Shown here: positions 23,201 through 35,700 of the stretch, one piece after another
Layout: each line of letters begins with the position of its first letter
Position numbering within the stretch: position 1 is the stretch's first letter
DNA from: Acanthornis magna
Lineage: Eukaryota > Chordata > Aves > Passeriformes > Acanthizidae
Direction of reading: 5' to 3'
DNA length: 64,000 nt
Assembly: GCA_036785705.1 (NCBI GenBank)
Contig: JAWUZG010000174.1
Coordinates: 1,318,970-1,382,969 of the forward strand
Translations under genes and position numbers: made by a program
Notes under the pieces: model-generated
Databases searched by the model: none
Told to the model about the DNA's origin: nothing
What the model saw: the letters and a program-made list of their open reading frames with translations, nothing else

Positions 23201-26200
23201 GGATACATATCAGTTAAATTGAAAAGCCCCTATTAAACTGTTTGTAGACTTTCACTGAAAGCCTAGAGCAATAAAATCTGTAATTTCGCCTAGGAAAAAA
23301 AAAGCTTCACTGGCACTTCATCCCTATTACAGCTCAATTAATTTCTCTCCCTGCTCCAAGCAAGCCTTTCATTTAACTTTATTTCCAGATGCTTACTTAA
23401 CCACTGTATGAATCCACAAGATGACTAAACTCCAAGTAGTTATGCCCATGCCCACACTGGCAGCCAGTGCAATTCTCATCACTGTACACCATCAGCCTGC
23501 TCAGCCCCCTGTACCATCATGCGGACATGCAAAACCCTGAAGTGCGAACAGGCTCTATTAACAAGGCAACAGAGAATCAGTTGTTTGTGTTCAAGTAACA
23601 GTGAAAATGCAAGGCTCTTCCACAACTTCAATCCTACTTAAATGGGTCAGGCACAGTCAATTTCTGAGAGGGCATATGTTTCAGTTTCAAGGAAATCTTA
23701 CCTGATGGACAAACACATCTTCCTTGGTGTCATTCCTGCAAGACAACAGGGAATTGAAATTCGTGAATGAAATGCATAGTAAATTAAAAATTCAATTGTT
23801 TGGTATGGAACCAAAATGCAGATCTATCATAACAGGCTTTAAGCGTCAGCCTTACTCCTTAACCTGCTCTCAACTAGTTCCTACCAGCTTACTGTGTGTA
23901 GAAAACAGAACAGCAGGAAGCTGCAAAGCACATGCTGAAGGTTCAGTAAGGCACACTCCTGCTCACTCCTGCCCACCCCTCTATCCTTCACATCCCATCA
24001 ATGGAGACAGTGACCACTCACTCCTTCCCAGCAGTGCTCTGGGGGAGACTGGTTCCTGCAGCTTTGGAGGCAGCTCTGCCCCTTGCCTCTGGAGCCTCAC
24101 ATCCCCTCAGCCTCAAGGTTTCCCTCACCTGAGGAACAGCAACACCAGCTGCCCCTGAAGGCAGCAGGGTTGGTTAAGAGTCTTTCTCCCATCTCAAGAA
24201 GCAGAAAACAGCGCAGGTCTGTATCTACAAGGACCCAAGAGCATCCATCCTTCAGCACGACCCTGGCAGAACTTCCACAACTGCCATGAACCCGAACAAC
24301 CACAGCCCAGTACCAGCTTCAGTCAGAAGTTTCTATTCTGCTCTGAAGAGGTACAAACAACAGAGACACCCTTGTGCTGGTTAGGGCTGCACAAGCCATC
24401 TCCCCCACTCCTGAAGCACAGACATTCCAGTTCCATCACACCAACCCACCTTCACTGCAGTGTTAGTTTCATTACTGCATAGAACAGTTTGAATCAACAG
24501 GCAAGTGGCTTTTATTTCCTAGAATGACTGGTTAAAGACATAAGTAAGCTTGTGTGAAAACGTGCTCTGAACTAGAGAGCTCATAGCTAGTGGTAACAGA
24601 ATACTCAGGGTGGTTTTTAGTAAGATAAAGCCAGGTGCTCCTCACCCCTGGCTTTAAAAAGTGAGAACTGACAATTAAACATTTTCTAGAAACTCTATGC
24701 AAGCTACATCTATGCTATTCTATTTCTATTCTACTTCTATTCTATTCTAATGTATTGTATTGTATTCTATTCTATTCATGTCAGACACGACCAATAAAAA
24801 TAAGTCCCCTTGTTTCCTCTTGCAGTTGATGCCTACAGGCCTCAAAGGTTACTGGGACAAGGCAGCCAAAAGGCAGCAGAGCAGAGCCACTCTGATCTTA
24901 TCTCCAAAACCCCACGATACAGCACCCAGAAGCCCTTGCAAACCAAAGCTGAAAGACTCTTCTTCAAAACACCATGTCCAAAAGCTGAAAACCTTCACAA
25001 GAGCATACTAACATGTTTCTAGTAAATATGTTGAGCACCATAATTCATTCTCAGCTGAAAAACAGTGGTAGGAAGTGCTCATCCACAAGCATGGATACCT
25101 TGTACTTTTGCCCAAATTGAATTCTGGGCAACCAGACCAGATACTTGTTTTTAAAGACCTATTGCAAAGCAGTTTCCATTCAAGAAGACATTGGAGTTTT
25201 GGGTCCACAAAACTCTGTGAGACTGGGTCATACAGAGTTCACGGAGTCAAGTGAAAAACATACCAGGCCATTTCACAGTCTCTTGCCACTGGCCACAATG
25301 CTGTCTTCCAGCAAGCACATCTGGAAGCAGCAAGCACGCTGTCGTGTGGATGATGGAACAGCAGAACCATCACCTCCTCAAAGAAAATTTGGAAGCGTAC
25401 AAGAGAAACACGCATTCTGAAGGTCAAACAAACCAATTAGCTGATCTTTGCACTAAGCCACTCTTGCATTCACATCTTTTATCCACAAAAATATATTTTA
25501 AAAAGGGAATCAGACAAGCAGGCAGACTAAAGAAGATGCCAAGTCCAGCAGGGCACCAAACACCAGTGCAGCTCCAGTTGCGGTACAGACCAAGCCAGTG
25601 GCTTTTGCACATCCACTTGTTATTTTGGCCAACATGAGAAACAACCACCAAAGACCCAGAATTCAAACTCCTATTTTAGAAGGGTATCGTACTTCTAACA
25701 TTAAAACAACACAGAAAATAGCTGAAGTGAGCACGCACCTACATCAAGCTGATTTCAGTTCCAAAGCTCATTTTATCTGCAAGCAGACCTGGCTAAAGCA
25801 GAGCCATGCAAAGGCAGGAGCTCCTGCACAGCTTCCCTGCAACCAGGCAAAGATTCCACAGCTGAGGAAATGTCCTCCCCTTCAGTTACCAGGCTCTAAT
25901 CTCTTGATAATACGAGATCATGCTGGGTTTCTCATTACAAATGGCAACCTCAGGGATTAAACAGCTGCCAAAGTAATGACTGGGGAAGCCACTCGGATGT
26001 CTTAACTAGCTGCTGCTGCTGCTTCCTCACTTGACTGACATCACTAAACATTTCCACTACTGAGGGAACAGGAAAAGCCTTCCCTCAAGGTGGGGTTTGT
26101 GGCTGGGACTTGGGAGGCGTTTCCAAGGCCAAAGACACGACAGCTCCCGGCACTGGTGACTGCACAACACTGGGAGCTGAAGCATGACATGAACAATGCA

Positions 26201-27729
26201 AACTGGGCAGACTGGGAGACAAGTTTGTAAAGCTGCACACCCTAAACTAATTCAGGAGCTTGACAGACAATTCAGACTAATTCATAAAGTAACAGGCAGT
26301 TCAAAAAGACAGCGTTTAAACCAAACATAAACAAAAGGTCTAATAATAACACTACACTTGCTGCCCTAAAGGGGGATTCCCCAGTTTTCAGCCACATTCT
26401 GAGACTGGGGAGTTTAAGTACCAGAAAGTAAGGGAAACAGCTCTGGCAACACCCCGGGGAGGCCCCCCATGGCCAACAGGGCCAAGAATTGCCCATTTTT
26501 AAAATATTTGTTGGCAGAGCACTTCCAGGACTCCTGTCCCTGACAGGCCTACTTTAGGTATTTACACAATTCCCGTAGTGTTCAAATTATTCTTTCTTGT
26601 CAACTACTGTCATAAAAAGAATCTTCTAGGCACTTGCTTCATGAGACCCGTCCATACACTTCAGTGTGGCACTAGACAATGTGAATTGTGCTCCTTTTGC
26701 TCTTTTCCCCACATGTTGAGGGTGTCCTCATGTGAGAGTGTTTGAACTACCAAGTGCTCAAAGCAATTTTTGCTTGCATTTACTGAACTCCACGCAGGAG
26801 TTTAAACAAATACCCTGCGTACTGACAGCCAGTATACTTCTATATCCTTAAGAAGCAGAAAAAACCAAAACCAAAAACAACCCCAAAACACCATAAAAGA
26901 AATGACCATAATGTAAAACACATCGCCGTGAAAGCAGACTCGCTTCGAGAGCGTGGCTCTTGCCCAGGTTAAAGGACTCGAAAGTCAACCAGGCAACCCC
27001 CGAGCGGGTCAGAAACCCCGGGGTGAAGAAAGGGCACACCTCACCAGCTCCTTTTACCGAGCAGGGCGAGAGGCGGCAAAGTCACCGCCGACCCCCGCCC
27101 GGCCTGTCACCCGCACAACCCAAGCGCCGCGCCCCCTCCCGGGGCTCCCCGTGACAGGGCCCGCCGCGTCCGGGCGCTCACCTGTTGATGAAGCCGTAAC
27201 CGTTCCTCACGTTGAACCATTTCACTGTTCCCAAAACCTTCGTTGCTGCGGGAATGGGCAGAGGGAAGGGACAGGAGGGAGCGGAGCGTCAGGGGCACGT
27301 GGCGGGGCGCGCGCACAAAGGCCCCGCGTGGCGGACATCTTGCGCCGCCCCGCCCCCACCCGGCACGCGGGGCCGGCGGCGCGCGGGAGAGGGGGGCGAC
27401 TAACGGCCGCCGCGCGCGCGAGCGGGGACACGCGGCGGGGGCGGGGAGGGGGCGCGCACCGCCCCTTGGGGGGGAAGGGAGCGCGCGCCGCCCTCAGCCA
27501 TGGCGGGGGAGGGGCAGGGGATCGGGGCTTCCCACCCACCCAGGGACCCCAGGGACCCCCGCCCGCCCTCACCGATGACCTTCTTGTCCCCGCCAGCGGG
27601 AGGCGCCGCCGAGGCCAGGCCGCTGCCCCCGTTCCCGGTCCCGCCGTTTGGCTTGGAGTCAGCGGGAGCGGCGGGGGCCGCCGCGGGGACGGGGGCGGCG
27701 GGCGGCTGGGTCTCGGCCTCGCTGCTCAT
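20239..27729 (-). CDS. YBX1: Y-box binding protein 1, seven coding exons, 320 aa
   Basis: Cold-shock-domain protein that packages mRNA, controls translation and stability, and binds Y-box promoters. Exons in coding order: 27729-27573, 27245-27182, 23735-23702 (34 nt), 21611-21522, 21302-21000, 20655-20576, 20473-20239, the last continuing as UTR to 20208. Phases agree, 321 codons with stop. Order of regions: Ala/Pro-rich N-terminus (1-48); cold-shock domain about 51-125 with [13 protein letters not shown] (RNP1) and DVFVH (RNP2), W62, F71, F82 and H84; the serine of KYLRSVG (S99, the AKT/RSK site S102 in human); then alternating basic ([24 protein letters not shown]) and acidic blocks; end [10 protein letters not shown]. 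Length is close to human (324). The introns rule out a processed pseudogene, a common problem for this gene. The 5' UTR lies in a CpG island. Confidence 0.98.
24705..24778. repeat. (TATTC)n-like pentanucleotide microsatellite in YBX1 intron 2
   Basis: Runs of TCTAT, TATTC and TGTAT units about 75 bp long, imperfect. It lies between coding exons 2 and 3. Confidence 0.8.
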
Positions 27730-28450
27730 GGCGGCGGCTGTTCGGTGCGGACGGTGGTGGTGACTGCTGTTTGCGCCGCCTCCCGCGGTGTGATGGTGAC
27801 TGAGGCCGGCCGTGGGGGGGGGGGGGGCTGCTCCCTGCTCCGGGCTCGCTGAGCTCCGCTCTCCGCTCCCGATACCGATCGAACTGGCCACAATGGCGGC
27901 GCGCACCGGCTAGCCACCCCGCGCGCCCCGCCCGCACGTGCCGCGATTCGTCACCCGGCCCGCCCGTTAAACGGTGAGCGACCCCATTGGCTTTTCTCCA
28001 ACCCGCCACCGCCCTCCGCCGAAAATCTATTGGTGGCAACACCTGCCTTTCCTCGAGAACGCGCGCCCATTGGCTGCTCCGCCCGCGGCTGCAAGACTGG
28101 CTTTTCTCACCGGCCGACTCTGAGTACCCGCCCCCGCACCCTGATTGGCCCTCGCGGCCATGGCTCCCGCCCCCAACGTGCACGATCGGGGAAGTGCGCG
28201 CGACCATGTGGCGGGGGCTCCTGTCCCGTCTTGCCTGCGGCAGCGCTTCCGCTTGCTGGAAAGGCCCAGGGCAGAGCGATCCTGCGGGCGTCTCCGCTCC
28301 TAGCGCTCCACGGGCGTCCGCCCCCGTTAGCGATTGGCAGAAAGGGCCCGGAAGCGTTAATTACAAGCGGGAAATTACGGATTTGGAGCCGTGTCAGAGC
28401 TCCCTAACCCACGTACGGACTTGCAGCTACGGCACTGAGCTGACCCGCGG
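27080..28450 (-). promoter_or_regulatory. YBX1 CpG island and promoter with five CCAAT/Y-box elements
   Basis: Dense CpG from inside exon 2 to about 700 bp upstream of the ATG. On the YBX1 strand, CCAAT appears at 27990-27986, 28033-28029, 28073-28069, 28148-28144 and 28337-28333, all in the same orientation. The fourth is the exact Y-box CTGATTGG as read on the plus strand (28141-28148). A YY1-like ATGGCGGCG lies at 27893-27901. The UTR block around 27850-27885 resembles the mammalian YBX1 5' UTR. Start site near 27890 is inferred. Confidence 0.75.
27814..27827 (-). repeat. C14 homopolymer in YBX1 5' UTR
   Basis: Fourteen consecutive G on the plus strand, hence C14 in the transcript, about 85-100 nt before the YBX1 ATG. 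It lies within the region taken as 5' UTR. Confidence 0.8.
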
Positions 28451-28459
28451 GAAATCAGC

Positions 28460-30950
28460 CTTTCCCTAAGCATCCCATCCCATCCTTCCCTCCCCGGAGA
28501 GGCGGGGGCAGCTCCTCACCCTGAGCCCTTCTACCCACCTAGGCTGTCAGGAAAGCATCACTGCTGAGTCCTTCACCCTGCTGGAGCCGTTGTCCAACCA
28601 CCACCTCTCAGCTCCTCTATGCCTCCTGCCCCTTTGTCTTCACCTTACAGCGGCCTGGAGATATTCAACATCTCTTGTTGGATTCCCCAGAGGGAAAGTC
28701 CAGAGGAAAATCCTGTCCTTGTCCAACAAGTTATTTTCCTTAGGCACTTGAAAAATGTGGTTGGTGGCCACAGATTCCCAGCCCTGCCTTGGCTATGTCA
28801 TTCATATGACATAAGAGGAGGGAAAGGTCATCAGCAACCACCTAGAAAAGTCTCTGGGAGATGACCCATCACTCCACCATCTTTGCAACCAACATGTATC
28901 CCCTTGGGATCAGCACTTTCACCATTGCACACAAATCACTGTCCAGTTCACCATCCCAGTTCCCCACACTCCACCATGGCCAGGTGAGGGACTCCAGTGA
29001 GGCCAAGGTCAACCCACCACATCAACCCACTAGGAACACTGGTCTCATCCAGCCCTCTTGGGAATTCTACCACCTGATCTTCAACTCAGTTAACAAAGGC
29101 AAGGGCTTGAAAACAATAACACAACCCCACAAGGATCTGCACCAGGATGATGGCTTGGATAAAGACGCTAGAATGATGTCAAAACTGGACGCTGTTTAGT
29201 GAGTCACCTGAAAAATAATCTTACAATAGAATGGGAATTAGGGAACAACAGGCAGAGACCCAAGAGGAAGAAAATGGTGGAGAAAACTCCAGCTCTGGGA
29301 GGAGATCTGTGGGGATGTCAGAGCGTTGCACCTACAGCTGAAACTGTGGGGCCCAACAATGTCTTTGGGGGGTAACATTGCAGGAGGCAACTCAGAGCCT
29401 CAGGGAAATGGACAGGCCACCAGAAACACCATCTCCACTTGCAGCATCCACAGCTGGAGGAAGATGCTGGAGCTGAGAGGAGCTCCATCATCTGCTCTAC
29501 AGAAGGAGATTCCAGGATTTGCTACATACAACCCAAGGGTGACATCATCATGGGGGAATTCAACCCAAAATTGCGGTCTTTCAGAAAACTTTCAGCCAGC
29601 AAGTAAGGAACAAGACACATAAGCTGGAAAGCTGGAACTCTGTGCATTCCATGTTGAAAAGCAATGTAATGGGATGTAATTAGCCATTGGAACAACAAAG
29701 AGGTAGTGGATTTGCAGCTGTTAATTAATCTGGGCAAGCTCTGTGACCCCTGTATGCAGGAAGTGAGACCAGCTGATGGCAGTGATATAAACACATCAGG
29801 CTGAAAAAGTGCTGGCAAGCCCAGACCAGAAATAAATTGGTTTCCCTGATGAAAAAGTGGTGAATTTAGGTACCAGCAACCAGAAGTGCAAACCTCAGCA
29901 CTGCACTGGTAGGCAGAGCTCCCTGAGGCACCTGAGCCAGCCTGTTGAGAATCTTTAACCCTCCTCACACAGGATAGCCCTCCGCAAAGCATTTGTGAGT
30001 CTGGGGAAGAAAGGACTGGGGTGTCTGTGCTTCTTTTATCACCTGATGTTCTGCAGGTACAAAGTGACATGCCTCAGGCTGGAGAGAAGTGAGTGTCCTT
30101 GTCTGCTGTGCAATCCCAGGAATGACGACACAGGAATCCTGACAGCTGGAGCCTGCTGCCAGGATTTCAGAGTCATGAGAGAAAAGAGCACAGCCAAACC
30201 TGTGGGAGTTTCCTCCAGCATGTCAGCGCTGGGCAGGGCCCAGCTCAGGCACAGAGTGCACCCTACATCTGCTGCCCAAGGAGGGCTGGGACCTCTCCAC
30301 AAGGGATGAAGCACCTCAATGCAGAGCAGACTCTATCTATCCTAACTCCTTTACCTTTAAACGGCTGGATGAGAAGCTCCTGCTGGAACTCAGGCCTGTG
30401 CAGGGTGCTGGCTTGTCCCCTGCCAGGTGGGGGAGCTCCCAGCCCTGTTCTAGAAGAAAGGCAGCCTCAGCTGCACGCTCTGCACCACACAGGACAAGCA
30501 GCCTTGATTTCATTCCTATAGCATCACCATTCTGTGTTTATCAGGGGACAGGCCTCCTCCAACATCTGTGGCACTTAACAGCTCGATGGCCTGGTGCTAC
30601 CAGGTGCTAGGGGAGGGCTGACAGACAGTTGTTTATATCAGAACACTCCTCAGCGCCCATTCACGAATGGAATCTGTGCTATACCAACTCCTTGTGCCTC
30701 AGTAAGGCTGCACGCACAAAGGTCCTGGAGATTCCCAAGATGCCAAGAACCTTTCTGCCTGCTGAGTGAAAGAGCTGGTGCAGCACAGCTCTGCCAAGCT
30801 CCTTTCACCCCTTCCTTCTCTCAGTACCGTGCAGTTAATGTTCCTGACTGAACCAGCCGGGGATAATGCACGCTGCTGAAGATGCTACAGCTCTTCTCAC
30901 TAGGAGAAGAATCCATTCCCACAAATGTTAACTGATGTGCACTAAACGCT
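28460..30950. other. Intergenic region YBX1-PPIH, no gene seen
   Basis: About 2.5 kb between the YBX1 promoter and the PPIH 3' end. Open frames are short and show no family motif. Confidence 0.5.
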
Positions 30951-30964
30951 TAAAAAAAAAAATC

Positions 30965-30970
30965 TTTATT
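30965..30970 (-). terminator. PPIH polyadenylation signal (probable)
   Basis: AATAAA on the minus strand, 1.8 kb beyond the PPIH stop. It lies next to an A20 run (30987-31006, T20 in the PPIH sense). An intron in the 3' UTR is likely because GTAAGT follows 20 nt after the stop (donor at 32735). Confidence 0.5.
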
Positions 30971-32755
30971 TACATTTCAAAATGTTAAAAAAAAAAAAAA
31001 AAAAAAGAGATGCCCATTATTAAATAATTTCAGCAGAACCTCAAGACCATGGATCTGGCCTGTGGAGAAGTCTGGGGCAGTGGGTGAGCTGTCTGGAATT
31101 GGAATTGCATGGAGCCAGCACAGGTCTAATCACCAGTAAAGGAACACTGAAAGGAAGAAGAAACAGGTCTGAAATGCTGGACAGCCATCCCCAACCCATC
31201 CTACAACAGCCAGGCTGTGCAGTGACACTGGGGGCCACACAGCGATTTTCAGTGCATGCCAGTTGCTGCACACACCAGCTCTCATCATCCAGAGAACTCA
31301 GGAGTCCTCCTGGGTCTGTCTGCCAGGCAACTGCACCTTCTTCTGTAGTTAAAACCAACAGTGCCTGTTTCTCCCAGCTGATTTCCAAGGATCTTCACAA
31401 GTAGCTGATCTGGCTGTGTGACATCAGGCAATGCAAAAGCTGTTTTCATCCCCAGGTACCTGAGAGACATCAAGGTGCAGCAAGGCTGCTCCTAAGACCT
31501 GGCTGGGAAATGAGCAAGGTGGCACCACCTTGTACCTATGAATGAAAAGCTTCTAGGTTCAAGCTGGACATTGGCCAGAGATCCTGTACTCCAAAATAAA
31601 ATGATAAATAAGTCTGGGCTCGAAGACAACCCTAAAGGGGACCCAACCCTTCAGCGCAGCTCTGCAAGAAAGGGACAGCCTTGCTAGCAGGCTTTTTTCA
31701 AAAGCCTGAGTACCAGGCTTTCACCAGAGTACCAGGGGAATGGAAGAATGATTACATTCCCTGTTGTCACTTTATCAAATAGCAAGAGGTCCCAAGAGTC
31801 TGAAGTGCTGCAGATCTCTAAGACTTTGTTATGAAAGAGGGAACATTGTGGGCAATTCCAGCTGCCTTGGGATATCATTTAATGGAAGGTCGAAAATTGT
31901 GGGTATGTGCTTTTGTCAGAGCTGCCTCCTGAAATGTGGAAAAAATCAGCAAACAAAACGCTAATACAGCAGATTTTTGACAAGCTGCAGCCCAACACAC
32001 TTGAAATCTAGATAGACTTGGTTAAATACATGTGATCTTTATGGTAAAGCAAGCAAACAAATGGAAACAGAATACTGTATGTTAGCCTGAGATTACTGGT
32101 TTAACCAAAATAAAGCCTGAATAACAGCAAATAGTGAAAACATCTTCATTCAGATAAGAACAGTCGTACTTTTCTATGTAAAATGGTAATTCCTTGGTCC
32201 TTCAATGGTGCCAGTCCTGCAGCTGTACTGAGCAGGAAGGCTCAAGTCCTCCCTTTCTCTCCTCCTTTCCTTGATCTCCGCCTGTCCCACCCATGGATAC
32301 TCTGCTTCTTGTAGCTGTTGGAGACTTCTCCAACCTGCAGGTCAAAGTGAGGCCTCCCACCAACTAGACTGCTTGGATGATGCCAGATGGATTACTGCTG
32401 CAATTCCCTTTCAACCACTTTCTAGAGTCAAGGCTTCAAGGCAGTCTAACCCAATCCAAGAAAAATCTCCCACAAACCCATCTTCCCCTCAACTGCACTT
32501 GCAAAATCTTATTCCCGCTGTGCTGTCTCCAGTGTTTTTGCAGCTTGGAAGGAAGCCAGTTCTGGGACTTGAGCTGGCAAAAAACAAATGCTGTTAGAGA
32601 AGCATTTTTATGTGTTTCACTGAGCTGAGACAGTTCTCTGCAGGTTCAAAGGAACATGAAAATAAGTCAAGAGAAAAGTAAGAAGCAGAGCAGTCCAGAG
32701 TTCATGGCACTGTGCCTGTGAAGACTGAGACTTACCACACTGCTCTTTCATCGCT

Positions 32756-35700
32756 TCACATTTCCCCACACTGAGAGATCACAACTGGCAGCTTGGGTTT
32801 GTTATTGGGACCCGTAGGCACGTTCTGGGGACAAACAAATACAAAACATTAAAACTTATATAAAAGCACAGCAAACCCAGGCAGTGACAGGTACTAGAAG
32901 ACTGGCTAAGAGATATCTCTGTGTCATGAGGAACAGGGAATTCCAGACACAGCTCTGAGGAACATAAAAGCATCATTGCACATTTGGCAACAGGCCCAAT
33001 CATAAGCTGGTGAATTCCATTTGTTAGCAGAGGTTTGGGACACAGACCAGAGGCTGGTCCTCTGAACTGGAGGGAAGGAACAGAGCAAAAACTGGAGAGC
33101 TCCTCATGAGATACTTGAGGCTCCTCTGGCTTTGATACTAAAAGCAACTGCCACAAGCAAAACAAGCTTGTATTCATACAGAAAGAAAAAAGTGACAGTG
33201 AGACAGAAAGAGATAGTGACACAGCAACCCTCATTCTGAACCTCCTGATGTGCTGGACTTGGCTGTTCTTCTCTAAGTTTCTAATTTTCTTTACCTTGGT
33301 CTCACTGTACTGATACCCAAAGCAGGCTCAACACAACCCAACCAGCCAGTTTCTCCATACCATGCTCTACTGCTCCTTCCATGTGACCTTTTCTCAAAAC
33401 CCAACAGTTCTGTGTTTGCCCCACTCTTTAGATTAGAGACCCTTATGCACAATATCCCACTTGTGTCATGGAGTCAATGCTGGCTGTCTCAGAGAACTTG
33501 CTGCTATTTGTTAAATCTACTCATTATCCTGCCATGACACCCAGGCCTGACGCTGGCAGCAATCACTATCCGGACTGTATTTATCTTCAGCTCCTGGAAG
33601 CCCATCAGGAGATTAGTTTAATTTTTCTTATTAAACATTCTGATCATGGATCAGCAGAACTGATGATTTTGCATCCACTGAATAATCCCAGGCAATGGCA
33701 CAGAAGTGAGATGCTCTATGCTCTTGTCTGAGCTGCTGATGGAACAACTTTTTAATTCAGTCTCCTGAACAAATGCAAAGCAAATAAAGCCAAGAACGCA
33801 ATCCCTGCTCAAAGACTATCAGAGCCACAAGAGCCTAGCATTTCCAAAGCCAACTCATATGACAGCCTGTGCTTCAACAGATTTCCTGCTACATTATAAT
33901 GACAACCAATAACGCCAGTTATCAACACCGGTATTCCCTGATAGCCTGTAAACAGACAGCAGGAGAGAACAGGACAACTCAATCCTGTGCATGACTTTGC
34001 AACGCAGACATTCACAGGTAAGTAGCCATATTCAAACTTACTTCAATTTTTCTCATGACCAACAGCCCATCGACAATTTTACCTGGAATGAGAAAATTTA
34101 TCTACTTCAATATGGCCATTTTTTACCTTTGGTCCCCCCCACTCATCACAGGTACATGCATTTTCATCTCTCCTGAGAAGCCCTGTGTGGTGTGTAGGTA
34201 TTGGGGACTTCAAGGTCTGTTACTGATCTCTAAACTCATAAAGGAAACAATCCCTCTTCAAACATTCTCCACATTCAGCACAGATTAAGTGCCCTTTCCC
34301 ACAACAGGGGTGGTGTGTGTAGAAATTCGGGGTTTGAGACCACCAGCTTAAGGCTGGCCTGAAATTCCTACAATTCAAGCAGCAACATATGCAAGTTAGC
34401 AGATGTGATTTCACAGAATTACTGTGCAAAAACTCTGCTGAAAGTTCAGCCCTCTCTGATAGTGGAGAAGAAAGGGATCCCTCCACTCATCTGTGACCTG
34501 CACTGGCACAAGGATTTGTGTAGAAATACAGTACACTGAACACTGAACTCATCTGGATTAAAGTGTGAAATTAAATGTGAAAAAAATTATTCATTTCAAC
34601 AGTGATCCATCACAGTATCAGGTTGTACAGATCCCTCCAACAGCACAAGCGAGGAGGGAAGAACGAGCAGTCCATACCCAGAGGGTGGTCAGGCACTGCC
34701 CAGGCTCCCATGGGAATGGTCAAAGCCCCAAGGCTGTCAGAACTCCAGGAGAATTTCAACAATGTTCTCTGGCACAGGGTGGGATTGTTGGGCTGTCCTG
34801 TGGAGGGTCAGAAGTTGGATTGGATGATCCCTCTGGGTCCCTTCCAGTTCAGGAGATTCTGATTCTCACTATTTATTTTAACAGCTGCCCTGCAGAGATG
34901 TCAGCTGGCACTCCAGGATTTTTACTGCAGGTACTCACCAAACACAACGTGTTTCCCATCCAACCAGTCACACTTTGAGCACGTGATGAAGAACTGGCAG
35001 CCATTGGTACTCGGACCACTGTTTGCCTGGGGGTTCACAATGGCAAAATACAACCATTTCAGACTGGCCAAAACTGAAGGCAGACACTGAAGAAAACTGA
35101 AGAAAGAGCTGTTGCTCAAGACCATCTTATTTTTAGCTTACTGCTAGACGAACCAAAGGAAACAAGACACACATCTGCAGGAGAGCACCCTGTACTGGGA
35201 TGTAGCATATCACCACCTCTTGTCACACCAGAGTGCACAAGAGTCACATCACTAACTATTTATTATATTTCTACAAAGGTGTATTCATCACAAAACTGTG
35301 CCAAAGTCCAGGCTCTAGAGCACACTCCTGAAAAAAGGCTGAACAAGTACTTACTGGCTGCAGCACTGTCCTGGGGAAAACTGAAAGCCCGAAACCAGGG
35401 CAAGAAAATAAAGCAGCTGATTTCTGTGTTTTGGGAGGTTTCCTCAGAATAAAAATAAAATTTTAAAACAAGGTGTTCTGATGATCATGATGACAAAAGT
35501 AACCATAACTCACAGGAATAGTGGGATGCAGAAGTGAAACCCAAGTACAAAACCCAGAGCATTTGCACTCGGTTAAGAAAACATCTCTGCAACACTGAAG
35601 GCCATTTGCAGTATTGACAACCAGGAGCTACTAAAACAAGTTTCTGTCCTGATGAGTGAACTGGGCAAGTTTTGCAGCTGCAGGACTGCACATGACAGGG

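Noticed and set aside
20239..27729. YBX1 processed pseudogene
   Set aside because: Six coding introns and a promoter CpG island are present.
26953..27906. Long frames on both strands over the YBX1 first exon
   Set aside because: High GC removes stop codons; only the minus-strand YBX1 frame with splice sites is supported.
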